Assembly (NCBI RefSeq): GCF_901686465.1
Contig: NZ_LR594487.1
Span: forward strand, 528,824 to 592,823
DNA length: 64,000 nt
Source: Halorubrum sp. DM2
Lineage (GTDB): Archaea; Halobacteriota; Halobacteria; Halobacteriales; Haloferacaceae
Reading direction: 5' to 3'
In this document: positions 53,419 to 61,406 of the stretch, piece by piece
Layout of the letters: each line of letters starts with the position of its first letter
Numbering within the stretch: the stretch's first letter is position 1
Translations under genes and position numbers: made by a program
The notes under the pieces: generated by a model
Databases searched by the model: none
What the model was told of the DNA's origin: nothing
What the model saw: only the letters and a program-made list of their open reading frames with translations

Positions 53419-54299
53419 GCCTCCTCACCTCCCTCTGTATCGCCGCCGGAGCCGAGACCGGACAGCCGACCGAACATCCGGCTGTCCGAACCCCAGTCCG
53501 ACCGGCGTTCCAGTCCGTTGACGAGTTGGCTCATCGACATCGTGATAGCGAGGTACAGCACGCACACCCACACGAGCGGGGTCCACGGGTCGAGCTGGTT
53601 GCTGTTGATGTTCCGGAACACGCTCATGATCTCCGGGACGGCGATGACCGTGAGCAGCGAGGTGTCTTTCACCAAGATGATCTGGTCGTTGCCGATGGCC
53701 GCGAGCGCGTTGCGCCACGCCTGCGGGAGGACGACCTCCCGTAGCGCCATCACCCGCGACATCCCGAGCGAGCGGGCCGCCTCCATCTGTCCGTCCGGGA
53801 CGGCGTCGATCCCGCCGCGGATCGCCTCGCCGACGTACGCCCCGTGGTTCAGCGTGAGTCCGATGATCGCCGCCGGGACCGCCCAGTCTGGGATGGGGAA
53901 CTGTCCGGTCGCCCACAGCCGCGGCACGCCGAAGTAGATGACGAACAGCTGGAACAGAAGGGGGGTCCCGCGGAAGAACTCGACGTACCCCTTCGCGATC
54001 CGTCCGGTCACCCCCGACGTCGAGATCCGACCGAGTCCGACGAGGATCCCGAGAGACACCGAAAGCAGGCTCGAAATCACGACGATCCGAACGACGAGGA
54101 AGAACGCCTCCGCGAACCGTCGGGCGATGAGCGGCGAGGAAAGGAGCCGGTAGTCGACCTGCGTCGAGAGGATCCACGCCAGCAGTCCGCCGATTGCCAG
54201 CACGAACCCGGCGGCGGCCGCCTCACCGACTCGTCTGACCAGCCGGTCGCGCATCATGACGCCGCCGGCACTCGACTCCGATTCTGTCTGTGTTGCCAT
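53415..54299 (-). CDS. glnP: Polar amino acid ABC transporter permease
   Basis: A 294-residue permease of the HisM/GlnP type with about five helices (first at residues 30-47). FFLVVRIVVISSLLSVSLGILVG, FFRGTPLLFQLFVIYFGVPRL, and the EAA loop MEAARSLGMSRVMALREVVLPQAWRNALAAIGNDQIILVKDTSLL are diagnostic. A tail of about 40 residues follows the last helix. It is probably a homodimer in the membrane. It lies 36 bases after the binding-protein gene. Confidence 0.93.
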   Translation of the reverse strand: MATQTESESSAGGVMMRDRLVRRVGEAAAAGFVLAIGGLLAWILSTQVDYRLLSSPLIARRFAEAFFLVVRIVVISSLLSVSLGILVGLGRISTSGVTGRIAKGYVEFFRGTPLLFQLFVIYFGVPRLWATGQFPIPDWAVPAAIIGLTLNHGAYVGEAIRGGIDAVPDGQMEAARSLGMSRVMALREVVLPQAWRNALAAIGNDQIILVKDTSLLTVIAVPEIMSVFRNINSNQLDPWTPLVWVCVLYLAITMSMSQLVNGLERRSDWGSDSRMFGRLSGLGSGGDTEGGEEA

Positions 54300-54335
54300 T
54301 AGATGTCAAGTGAAACGCGAGGGGATCGAAGGGGC

Positions 54336-55265
54336 TCAGCCCTCGAAGTACTCGTTGTAGATCTCGTCGTACGTCCCGTCCTCGCGGATCGCCGCGAGGG
54401 CGTCGTTGACCTCCTGTCTGAACTCGTCGTCGTCCTGCCGGAACGCGATCCCGTACTCCTCGATGGTCAGCGTCAGGTACGGCGGCGCGTCGTCGCGGTC
54501 GGCGGCGACGCCGTCCCCTTCGAGGAACACGACGCCGTCGGTCTCCGCGACGAACTCGGCGCTCACCGTGTTGTCGTTGATGACCGCCGAGACTTGGTTG
54601 TTGAGCAGCGCGTCGAACGCGCCGTTGATCTGGTCGTAGCTCTCGATCGTGAGCTCGCCGTCGAACTCCTCTTGGAGGTCCTCGGCGGCGGCCTCGCCGG
54701 TGGTCCCGCGCTGAACGCCGACCGTCGTGCCCCGGAGGTCTTCGCGCGAGGAGATGTCGTCGGCCTCCAACACGATGACGGTCTGGTACGCGGTGAAGTA
54801 CGGGTCGGAGAAGTCGACCGACTCGGCCCGCGTGTCGTTTATCGTCATCGCGCTCATGATGACACGGAAGTTCGCGTTGTTCAGCGATGGGATGATACCG
54901 TCGAAGGAGGTCTCTTGGAACTCGTAGTCCAGTCCGAGCTGGTCCGCGAACACCGCCTCGGCGATCTCGACGTCGAACCCGATGAGATCGCCGGCCTCGT
55001 TCCGGTACTCGAACGGCGGGTACGGAATGTCCGAGCCGATGGTGACCGTCTCGGTCTCCTCATCGTCGCCGTCCGACCCGTCGTCACCGTCCGTACCGTC
55101 GTCGCCGTCCGATCCGTCGTCGCCGTCCATGCCATCCTCCCCGTCGCTACCGTCGCTACCGTCGCCACCGTCGCCGCCACCGGAACAGCCGGCGGTGGCT
55201 GCGAGGCCGGCCGCGCCGACCGCGGTCAGGTACTGCCGACGCTTCACGAAGCTATCTTCGTCCAT
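54336..55265 (-). CDS. glnH: Polar amino acid ABC transporter substrate-binding lipoprotein
   Basis: A 309-residue family 3 solute-binding protein. The export signal (KRRQYLTAVGAAGLAATAGC) has a twin-Arg-like KRRQYL and a lipobox Cys. An Asp/Gly-rich spacer of about 40 residues made of near repeats of DGDDGSDGDDGTDGDDG follows. The mature domain begins VTIGSDIPYPPFEYRNEAGDLIGFDVEIAEAV, and GTTVGVQRGTTGEAAAEDL is the hinge. It lies in the operon with permease and ATPase. The amino acid bound cannot be predicted with confidence. Confidence 0.93.
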   Translation of the reverse strand: MDEDSFVKRRQYLTAVGAAGLAATAGCSGGGDGGDGSDGSDGEDGMDGDDGSDGDDGTDGDDGSDGDDEETETVTIGSDIPYPPFEYRNEAGDLIGFDVEIAEAVFADQLGLDYEFQETSFDGIIPSLNNANFRVIMSAMTINDTRAESVDFSDPYFTAYQTVIVLEADDISSREDLRGTTVGVQRGTTGEAAAEDLQEEFDGELTIESYDQINGAFDALLNNQVSAVINDNTVSAEFVAETDGVVFLEGDGVAADRDDAPPYLTLTIEEYGIAFRQDDDEFRQEVNDALAAIREDGTYDEIYNEYFEG

Positions 55266-55380
55266 ACACCGTTGCTGGTCCGATCACGGTTTCAACGTTT
55301 CGACCGCAGACAAGCAATACTTGCCGGACGCCGGCCATCTAACAGGATCGTTCCAGTCAAACGGTCACGGTTCCGGGCGG

Positions 55381-55443
55381 CGGTCGCCGCCGATCGGAAC
55401 TCGGTCGCCGCCGATCGGAACTCAGTCGCCGCCGATCGGAACC
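55381..55443. repeat. Three tandem 21-bp repeats across the ctaA stop codon
   Basis: The unit at 55381-55401 is repeated exactly at 55402-55422 and with two changes at 55423-55443; each contains GTCGCCGCCGATCGGAAC. The ctaA stop (complement of 55422-55424) lies at the second/third unit junction, so the last codons of CtaA come from one unit. Confidence 0.85.
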
Positions 55444-56318
55444 GACCCGTCGCGCACCTCGTCGCTTCCGCGGAGGGTCAACGCGGCGGCCGCGGCGAGC
55501 GCGACCGCGACGCCCAACACGACGAGGTTGATCCGTTCCCACGTCGCGGTGTACAACACGAGGTCACGGCCGAGCAGGAGCGTGCCGACGAGCGCGGCCA
55601 TCGATCCGGCACTGAGCGCGCGGACCGTACCGGCAGTGTCGGCGTCGAGACCGTCGTAGCCCGACCGGACCGCCTCCGTCGCGTACGCGACCGTCGCGAC
55701 GAGCCCGAGGTGGCCGGCGAGACCGGTGACGTAGAAGGCCGCCTGCGCGGGCGGCGCGTAGTTGAGGAACGGCACCGCCCGCGAGAAGAGCGCGCTGGCG
55801 ACGATCCCCGCGACCGCGACGGCGGCGGCCGCGCGAAGCAGGCGCACGCTTCCCCGGCCGCCGCCCCAGATCGTCGCCAGTCCGAGCAGCGTGAAGATCG
55901 TCAGCGCCACGATCAGGTGCGCGGCGTGCGTCGACACCGTGTACCCGCCGGGGACGAGCCCGCTGAGGGTAACGGTGATCGCGCCGACGGTGATCTGAAG
56001 CGGGAGAATTGCGACCGCCAGCGTCGCCGCCAGCCGGGTTCGCCGGTCGAAGCCGGAGCCGAGCCACGTCCACCCGGCGACCCCGACGATGAGGAAGCCG
56101 GTCACCATCGCCCACGCCCGGTGGAACCACTCGATGAAGTCGGGGTTGATCGTCAGCGCGGGGATGAGCTGGTCGGAACACAGCGGCCACTGGGCCTGAC
56201 ACGCCAGCCCGGACCCGGTCGCCGCCGTGTAGACGCCGAGCGAGAAGAGGACGAGCGTCATCCCCGTCGTCGCCGCCGCGTATCGCCTGAACGTTAGCCA
56301 CGCGGGCCGAAGACTCAT
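55422..56318 (-). CDS. ctaA: Haem A synthase, COX15/CtaA family
   Basis: A 298-residue protein with eight hydrophobic segments. Its first helix and loop carry LVLFSLGVYTAATGSGLACQAQWPLC (the paired cysteines typical of CtaA). The haem-ligand histidines are in FIEWFHRAWAMVTGFLIV and STHAAHLIVALTIF, with another in VTGLAGHLGLVATV. It oxidises the haem O methyl group to give haem A for cytochrome oxidase in the membrane. The C-terminal VPIGGD end is encoded by a tandem repeat. The ATG at 56318 gives the usual cytoplasmic head. Confidence 0.9.
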   Translation of the reverse strand: MSLRPAWLTFRRYAAATTGMTLVLFSLGVYTAATGSGLACQAQWPLCSDQLIPALTINPDFIEWFHRAWAMVTGFLIVGVAGWTWLGSGFDRRTRLAATLAVAILPLQITVGAITVTLSGLVPGGYTVSTHAAHLIVALTIFTLLGLATIWGGGRGSVRLLRAAAAVAVAGIVASALFSRAVPFLNYAPPAQAAFYVTGLAGHLGLVATVAYATEAVRSGYDGLDADTAGTVRALSAGSMAALVGTLLLGRDLVLYTATWERINLVVLGVAVALAAAAALTLRGSDEVRDGSVPIGGD

Positions 56319-56412
56319 TGCCCGATTTCGGGCGCGCGCGCACTTAGACCGTTCGGCCGCTATCTCCGTCCGGGAAGCGTGGCGTCGCCACCCGCCGGCT
56401 TCAGAACGTTTT

Positions 56413-56430
56413 TGACTGACCAGTCAGTCA
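56413..56430. promoter_or_regulatory. TetR-like operator upstream of the MATE gene
   Basis: TGACTGACCAGTCA is a palindrome with two spacer bases (TGACTG/CAGTCA), continued by a further GTCA. TetR-type operators of this form precede some haloarchaeal efflux genes. It starts 35 bases before the 36-codon frame and covers the position where a promoter would lie. No TetR gene is in the window. Confidence 0.45.
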
Positions 56431-56447
56431 GTATTGGTACGAACCGA

Positions 56448-56558
56448 ATGGACGACACGGAACGGCCGATCCCCGACGCCGCGTACAGCCCGCTCCACGG
56501 CGCGCACAGTCCCTTCCACGGGTGCGACGACGTAACCTGTCCGGAGGCGATCCGCTGA
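56448..56558 (+). CDS. Candidate 36-residue protein coupled to the MATE exporter
   Basis: The frame from ATG 56448 reads MDDTERPIPDAAYSPLHGAH, then SPFHGCDDVTCPEAIR and TGA. Its stop overlaps the MATE start by one base (TGATG), the arrangement that couples translation. It has three histidines and two cysteines (HG.HSPFHGC....C), which might bind a metal. It lies behind a palindromic operator. It is not a family I recognise, and it could be only a leader frame. The overlapping frame upstream of the MATE ATG argues that the MATE start is the coupled ATG. Confidence 0.4.
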   Translation: MDDTERPIPDAAYSPLHGAHSPFHGCDDVTCPEAIR

Positions 56559-58060
56559 TGGGACTCCGCGACGCGATCGACTCGCTGTTCAAGGGGGCCG
56601 ACGACCTGGACCTCACCTCGGGCGACATCGGGTGGCCGCTGTTTTTCCTCTCCCTGCCGATCGTCGTCCAGAACCTCTTTCAGGTGCTGTACAACCTCGC
56701 CGACACGTTCTGGCTCGGCCGCTACAGCACCGAGGCGCTGTCCGCGATCACGTTCGCGTTCCCGATCGTCTTCCTGATGATCTCGCTGGCGCTCGGCGTC
56801 TCCGTCGCGGGGAGCGTCCTCGTCGCCCAACACACCGGGGCCGGCAACGAGGAGCGCGCCGCGTACGCCGCCTCGCAGACGATGGCCTACGCGGCCGTCA
56901 TCTCCGTCGTGCTGGGCGTGTTGGGGTACGTCTTCGTCGACGACATCACCGCGCTCCTCGGCGTGAACGAGACGGTCGCGCCGCTCGTCGTCGAGTACAT
57001 GCGCGTCTACGCCGTCGGCCTGTTCGCCGTCTTCGGCTTTGCGGTGTTCATGGCGCTCATGCGCGGCTACGGGGACACGGTAACGCCGATGTACGTCATG
57101 GCCGGCTCGGTGGTCCTCAACATCCTCCTCGACCCGGTCTTCATCTTCGGGTTCGAGGCGAACCCGCTGTTCGGCGCGCTCGGACTCGGCGGGCTGGAGG
57201 CCGCGGCGCTCGACGCGACGGGGTTCACCGGCTGGGGGATCGCCGGCGCTGCGATCGCCACCGTCGGTTCCCGGGCGCTCGCGCTCCTCGTCGGCCTCCG
57301 GATCATGTTCCGCGGTGACCGGGGCGTTCAGATCCGGCTCTCGGAGATGCTCCCGGACCCGGAGTTCGGGAAGACCGTCCTCGGAATTGGGCTGCCGGCC
57401 TCCGCGGAAGGGGCGGCGCGGTCGGTGTCGATCACCGCGCTGCTCGTCGTGGTCGCGAACTTCCCGAACGCGGTCAGCGGGGCGTACGGCATCGGGACGC
57501 GGATCTTCTCCGTGATCTTCCTGCCGGCGCTCGCCGTCTCACAGGGGATCGAGACGATGACCGGACAGAACATCGGCGCTGGGGAGTTGGACCGCGCCGC
57601 CGACACGAACCACTTCGGCGCGCGCGCGATGCTCGTCCTGCTCACGGTCGGCGGCGGGGTCATCGTCCTCGCCGCGAGACCGATCGCGGGCGTCTTCTCC
57701 CCGGACCCGGCGGTGGTCGACCACGCGACGACCTTCCTCCGCGTGAGCGGCCTCTCCTTCGGGTTCATCGGCGTGATGCGCGCGTACACCGGCGGGTTCC
57801 GCGGCGCGGGGCACACGATGATCGCGGCCGTCATCTCCCTGATCACCCTCGGGGTCGTCCGGCTCCCGGTCGCGTGGGTCGCCGCCGGCTCCCTCGGGGC
57901 GATGGGCCTGTGGATCGCCTTCCCCGTCTCGAACGTCGTCGGCGGCGTCGTCGCGTACCTCTGGTTTAACCGGGACACCTGGCGCGACGGGAACCTCACG
58001 GAGGGAGGCCCGCCGGCCGAGGAGATCGGACCGGGCGTCGCGTCGCCCGAAGACGACTGA
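56558..58060 (+). CDS. MATE-family multidrug/Na+ efflux transporter
   Basis: A 500-residue protein with twelve predicted helices, in two halves of six. Typical are the N-terminal LFFLSLPIVVQNLFQVLYNLADTFWLGRY and, in the second half, GIGLPASAEGAARSVSITALLVVVANFPNAVSGAYGIG. It exports cationic compounds in exchange for protons or sodium. The ATG at 56558 was preferred over a GTG 12 codons upstream because of the TGATG coupling and because the preceding residues (MRRRNLSGGDPL) are not typical. A TetR-like operator lies upstream. Confidence 0.9.
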   Translation: MGLRDAIDSLFKGADDLDLTSGDIGWPLFFLSLPIVVQNLFQVLYNLADTFWLGRYSTEALSAITFAFPIVFLMISLALGVSVAGSVLVAQHTGAGNEERAAYAASQTMAYAAVISVVLGVLGYVFVDDITALLGVNETVAPLVVEYMRVYAVGLFAVFGFAVFMALMRGYGDTVTPMYVMAGSVVLNILLDPVFIFGFEANPLFGALGLGGLEAAALDATGFTGWGIAGAAIATVGSRALALLVGLRIMFRGDRGVQIRLSEMLPDPEFGKTVLGIGLPASAEGAARSVSITALLVVVANFPNAVSGAYGIGTRIFSVIFLPALAVSQGIETMTGQNIGAGELDRAADTNHFGARAMLVLLTVGGGVIVLAARPIAGVFSPDPAVVDHATTFLRVSGLSFGFIGVMRAYTGGFRGAGHTMIAAVISLITLGVVRLPVAWVAAGSLGAMGLWIAFPVSNVVGGVVAYLWFNRDTWRDGNLTEGGPPAEEIGPGVASPEDD

Positions 58061-58105
58061 GTCCGACGGATCCGTCCCCGCGACGGCTCTGACTGCGCCC
58101 GTCCG

Positions 58106-58561
58106 CTACCCGGACAGCTCTCGCTTCCGCTTCCGCGCCCGCTCGGACATCTCTCCGTTGCCGTCGACGTCGGCGAGCGTCTCGATGGCCTCCAGCTTCC
58201 TGACGGAGTCGTCGAGGAACGAGAGCACGTCGCCGGTGTACGCGTACACCATGTAGTCGTCGGTCATCACGTCGACGATGGCCTGCGGCCCCAGCCCCTC
58301 GGCGCGCAGTTCGAGGACGTAGCGCATGAACTTCTCCTCGGGACAGCCGCAGTAGGGGTTCGCGTCGCAGGTACAGTCGAGGAAGTCCTCGGCGAAATCG
58401 AGGACGCGGTCCCGGGTCGTCTCGTCGAGCTTCGAGAGGCCGTCGCCGGTGAACAGCAGATCGAGGGTCGCGCCGGCGAACGCCCCCTTCGGGATGTTCG
58501 TCTCCAGCTGGGAGGCGAGCTGCCGGTGGTTCTTCACGTAGATCTTGTCGGTAAACGCCAC
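58106..58561 (-). CDS. DUF5814-type conserved haloarchaeal protein
   Basis: A 151-residue soluble protein: MAFTDKIYVKNHRQLASQLE at the start, LLFTGDGLSKLDETTRDRVLDFAEDF, a cysteine cluster DCTCDANPYCGCPEEKF (about residues 62-78) and MTDDYMVYAYTGDVLSFLDD. I remember it as the DUF5814 family. The clustered cysteines (four in 12 residues) suggest metal binding. The function is unknown. A basic tail (ERARKRKREL) ends the protein. It is convergent with the MATE gene. Confidence 0.7.
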   Translation of the reverse strand: MAFTDKIYVKNHRQLASQLETNIPKGAFAGATLDLLFTGDGLSKLDETTRDRVLDFAEDFLDCTCDANPYCGCPEEKFMRYVLELRAEGLGPQAIVDVMTDDYMVYAYTGDVLSFLDDSVRKLEAIETLADVDGNGEMSERARKRKRELSG

Positions 58562-58692
58562 GAGTTGGCGTCGCTACGCCCGCGACCCTCAAAAACGACG
58601 CGGTGGCCGGCAACGGGGACGCTGCTTGGGTCGGACGCGTCACTCGGACCCGGTCGCCACTCCGTGCCACGCCCGTCCGGGAGTCGTAACCG

Positions 58693-58700
58693 TTATTTAT
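58693..58700 (+). promoter_or_regulatory. TATA-like box of tRNA-His
   Basis: TTATTTAT lies 26-33 bases before the tRNA 5' end, the expected distance for a tRNA promoter. Confidence 0.5.
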
Positions 58701-58725
58701 CGAAGCGAGGTAGTTGACGACGCGT

Positions 58726-58799
58726 GTCCGGGTTAGGGTAGTGGACTATCCTTCAGCCTTGTGGAGGCTGAGACGCGGGTTCGATTCTCGCACCCGGAC
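58726..58799 (+). tRNA. tRNA-His (anticodon GTG)
   Basis: The gene encodes the extra G-1, followed by acceptor stem TCCGGGT/ACCCGGA and discriminator C (G-1 pairs with C73). The anticodon stem TCAGCC/GGCTGA encloses TTGTGGA (anticodon GTG), and the T-arm holds GGTTCGATT. Its 3' part is repeated at 58894-58918, so it is a likely integration site. Confidence 0.95.
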
Positions 58800-58918
58800 C
58801 TTTTCACGACGACCAAAGGGAGGAGTGGAAACGCTGGAAGGCGAGAATCGAAGCAGGGAGGTCGGGCGCAGCGAAGCGAGCGCGTCCGACTGAGGTTCGA
58901 TTCTCGCATCCGGACCTT
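58800..58918. repeat. Structured element ending in a duplicated tRNA-His 3' end
   Basis: Bases 58894-58918 copy the tRNA-His 3' end (58778-58802) with one mismatch over 25 bases. Between them, 58841-58852 is the reverse complement of TTCGATTCTCGC in both copies, giving a 12-base stem with 58896-58907. Inside the loop is a shorter stem (GTCGG at 58861-58865 with CCGAC at 58886-58890). The pattern suits an attachment-site duplication or a small structured mobile element. Confidence 0.65.
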
Positions 58919-58936
58919 CTTCCTTTCACCAGCAGA

Positions 58937-59644
58937 TCACGGTGCGGAGGTTTCTGATACGGCAGCGGCTAATCGGTCCAAGAACGCCGGATCACACTCC
59001 TCTTCGACGTGATCGACGTTCCATAGGCCTGAGTCAGTGATCTTCTCGTGAGGACTGTTTCGCCCCAACCAGCTGTCGCTTTGAGGGTCGATGGTCTCTT
59101 TTCGATAGTTGCTGGCGAGTGCGATCGCGTTGCGTTCGATGTAGGCGCGGTCGCTTTGCGGACCGGGCTCGTCGTCGACGGCAACCCACAAGAATGGGAG
59201 ATCTCGGATGTACTCACTCACGCGGTGTTCGTGGTCCAACTCCGCGAGACGACGCTCGCGGTCCGCACTGGATCCTTCACCCCAGTGGGGATACTCGTCG
59301 TGGAGACCGTCCCGTTCGATCATCGCTCGTCCCACGTGCTTGCGGAACACCGAGCCGCGGTGGTTCCCACCACCCTCGTAGCTCCCGCGGTTCGCACCCC
59401 GATGCGTCCGCAGTCGGTTCCACAACGACGTTCCCGATCCCGACGAGACGGCGTGCGTTCCGACGCGGGTCAGTCGGAGCTGGCCGGTCGAGTCCCGCGT
59501 CTCCTCTGTGAAAAAGAAATAGACGCCCCGTTCAGGCCAGTTCATATACCCAGTACAGTCTCTGAGGCGTCGTTTCCCACCGACGTTCGCTTCGAGACAG
59601 TCGAGAAGATCGTATAAATCGTCGAGATCCGAACGACGCGACAT
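58937..59644 (-). CDS. GIY-YIG-like nuclease-family protein
   Basis: A 235-residue soluble protein. The order of motifs matches a divergent GIY-YIG fold: RGVYFFFTEETRD (GIY strand), LTRVGTHAV (YIG-like), GTSLWNRLRTHRGANRG (helix with the Arg), and GGNHRGSVFRKHVGRAMI. Similar 'RVGTH...LWNRL..H.G...GNHRGSVFR' proteins occur in scattered bacteria and archaea. The catalytic Glu/Tyr set is not certain, so nuclease activity is unproven. It is the first gene after the tRNA-His duplication and reads back towards it. The last 50 residues (NVDHVEEECDPAFLDRLAAA) are acidic. Confidence 0.55.
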   Translation of the reverse strand: MSRRSDLDDLYDLLDCLEANVGGKRRLRDCTGYMNWPERGVYFFFTEETRDSTGQLRLTRVGTHAVSSGSGTSLWNRLRTHRGANRGSYEGGGNHRGSVFRKHVGRAMIERDGLHDEYPHWGEGSSADRERRLAELDHEHRVSEYIRDLPFLWVAVDDEPGPQSDRAYIERNAIALASNYRKETIDPQSDSWLGRNSPHEKITDSGLWNVDHVEEECDPAFLDRLAAAVSETSAP

Positions 59645-59912
59645 GCTATTCAGTTCGGGTGGTGGACAGAAAATCTCCGGGGGTCCCCGATATCTTCATC
59701 ACACTCTGAGCATGCCTAATGCCGACATTTTTCTGGTAATGCTCTGACTGGATCCAGAGGCCTTCTCATTGCTTTGTTGTCCGATCTCCTTGCGGACACG
59801 TCGTTGGGTGAGGGCTGGTGTACGAGTTTAAATATCTCGACAAAATCACCGAGAACACGATCCTGTTCATCTCACCGACCCGCAGCTGGTCCCGCGTCGC
59901 CGCCACCCCGCG

Positions 59913-60473
59913 TCAACGCATCCCTTCGAGGATCTGTAGGTATCGAAACCCGGCCTCGCTGTAGTCCTTTGTCGACGAGGCCGCCGCTTCGCGGAGTTCG
60001 GTCATGCGCTCCGTGTACGCGTCGTTGAGGACGAGCCGCACCGTGACACCGTGGGCGGCTTCGATCCGGTCGGCGACCTCGGCCAAGCCCTCGGTCTGGT
60101 ATCCCTCGCTGACGTACGGGGCCCACAGTTGGATCTCGGCCAGTTCGAGGTCATCGAATACCCCCCGCAGGTAGGCGACGATCCGCTCGAACTTCTCCGT
60201 GATCCGCTCTAAGCTGTACTGGTAGCTGTCGTTCCCGTAGTCAGCCCACTCTTCGGTGTCCGGCGATCCGGAGTAGAGCTGCCCGTCGAGATGGGTGATC
60301 ACCTCGCAGGCGAAGATCCGCTGACCCTCGGAGGTTGATTTGACGCCGAGCACGTCGAGTTCCATCTGGTCGCTCCGCTCCATCGACCGCTGGTTGTACG
60401 TCACGAGGTCGCACTCCTCGATGACGCGGAAGTACGCGCCGACCAACTGCTCGCCGGCCTGCGGTTGCGTCAT
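59913..60473 (-). CDS. Hypothetical protein, possible PD-(D/E)xK-like nuclease fold
   Basis: A 186-residue acidic soluble protein. The segment SDQMELDVLGVKSTSEG then QRIFACEVITH (about residues 34-61) resembles the D-x(n)-E-x-K core of restriction-endonuclease-like folds, but the last position is Thr, not Lys. So it may be inactive or not of this fold. Downstream are helices with FERIVAYLRGVFDDLELAEIQLWAPY. It lies on the same strand as the GIY-YIG-like gene, 268 bases away. The spacer contains an AT-rich word (TTTAAATAT near 59826) but no recognisable gene. Confidence 0.4.
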   Translation of the reverse strand: MTQPQAGEQLVGAYFRVIEECDLVTYNQRSMERSDQMELDVLGVKSTSEGQRIFACEVITHLDGQLYSGSPDTEEWADYGNDSYQYSLERITEKFERIVAYLRGVFDDLELAEIQLWAPYVSEGYQTEGLAEVADRIEAAHGVTVRLVLNDAYTERMTELREAAASSTKDYSEAGFRYLQILEGMR

Positions 60474-60575
60474 GAGACAGGATGTTCGTGCGATCGGATA
60501 AACCCTCCTAGGCCGCCAGTCGGTGTCAGAGGCGGTGTCCGGTCAGACAGGAATAAAACTCGCGCAGACTCGGGG

Positions 60576-61310
60576 TCAGAACTCGATCCGCTCACCGTCC
60601 TCCGGCACCAGCACGTCCTCCGTCTCCGCGCGCAGTTTCTCGCGGGACAGCAGGCAGTGGTTGATCGCCTCCATGTGGACCACGGCGACCGCGGCGTCGG
60701 TGGCGTCGCGCACGGCGGCGACGTCCTCGACGCCCATCGTGATCGGCTCCCCCTGATTGAACCGCGCCGCGCCGCCGTTGAGGACGACCGCGTCCGGGTC
60801 GGACTCCGCCAGCGTCTCCGCGACCGGCTCGTACCACACCGTGTCGCCGGCGACGTACAGCGTCTCCGTCCCGTCGAGGACGAACCCCGAGACCGGTCCC
60901 ATCCGCTCGGCCAGTTCGCCGTGGCCGTGCCGACCGGGAGTCCGACGGAGGGTGACCCCGTCGAACGACGCCTCGTCCTCCACCGGTCGCACGTCGGTGA
61001 ACCCCTCGTCGACGAACGCGTCCGCCTCGGCGGGCTGACAGAACAGCGGCACGTCGGCGTCGAGCGCCTCCCTCGCGGCGTCGTCGAAGTGGTCGGGATG
61101 GCGGTGGGTGACGATCACCGCGTCGTGCGACAGGTCGACGTCGGGCATCGGCACGAGCGGGTTCCGGCGGTCGTTCGGCGTGTCGTCGATCGGCGGCGTC
61201 GCGCCCTGCTCCGCGAACAGCGGATCGACGAGGAACGTCGTCTCGCCGACGGTCGCGAGGACGGTCGCGTTGCGAACGAGGGTGACAGCCAGACCGGTGT
61301 CTGTCGACAT
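60576..61310 (-). CDS. UlaG-like metallo-beta-lactamase-fold hydrolase
   Basis: A 244-residue protein: VLATVGETTFLVDPLF, the metal site VIVTHRHPDHFDD (HxHxDH), RTPGRHGHGE, YVAGDTVWYEPV (Asp ligand) and the last His in VHMEAINHCLLSREKL. The family hydrolyses phosphodiester or lactone substrates, and the substrate is unknown. It is intact and looks chromosomal by composition. It lies beside the IS200/IS605 element, whose end begins less than 100 bases upstream. Confidence 0.85.
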   Translation of the reverse strand: MSTDTGLAVTLVRNATVLATVGETTFLVDPLFAEQGATPPIDDTPNDRRNPLVPMPDVDLSHDAVIVTHRHPDHFDDAAREALDADVPLFCQPAEADAFVDEGFTDVRPVEDEASFDGVTLRRTPGRHGHGELAERMGPVSGFVLDGTETLYVAGDTVWYEPVAETLAESDPDAVVLNGGAARFNQGEPITMGVEDVAAVRDATDAAVAVVHMEAINHCLLSREKLRAETEDVLVPEDGERIEF

Positions 61311-61406
61311 AGGTTTCCTTCGGCGAGGCGCGGGTTGTGGCTTACGACGGGGGCGATCCGGTCGGCCGGCGGGTCCCGTCTCCCGTTCCCTGACATCCTC
61401 CCACGG

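Noticed and set aside
54303..56297. Plus-strand open frame of over 660 codons opposite glnH and ctaA
   Set aside because: It is antisense to two recognised genes and has no domain motif.
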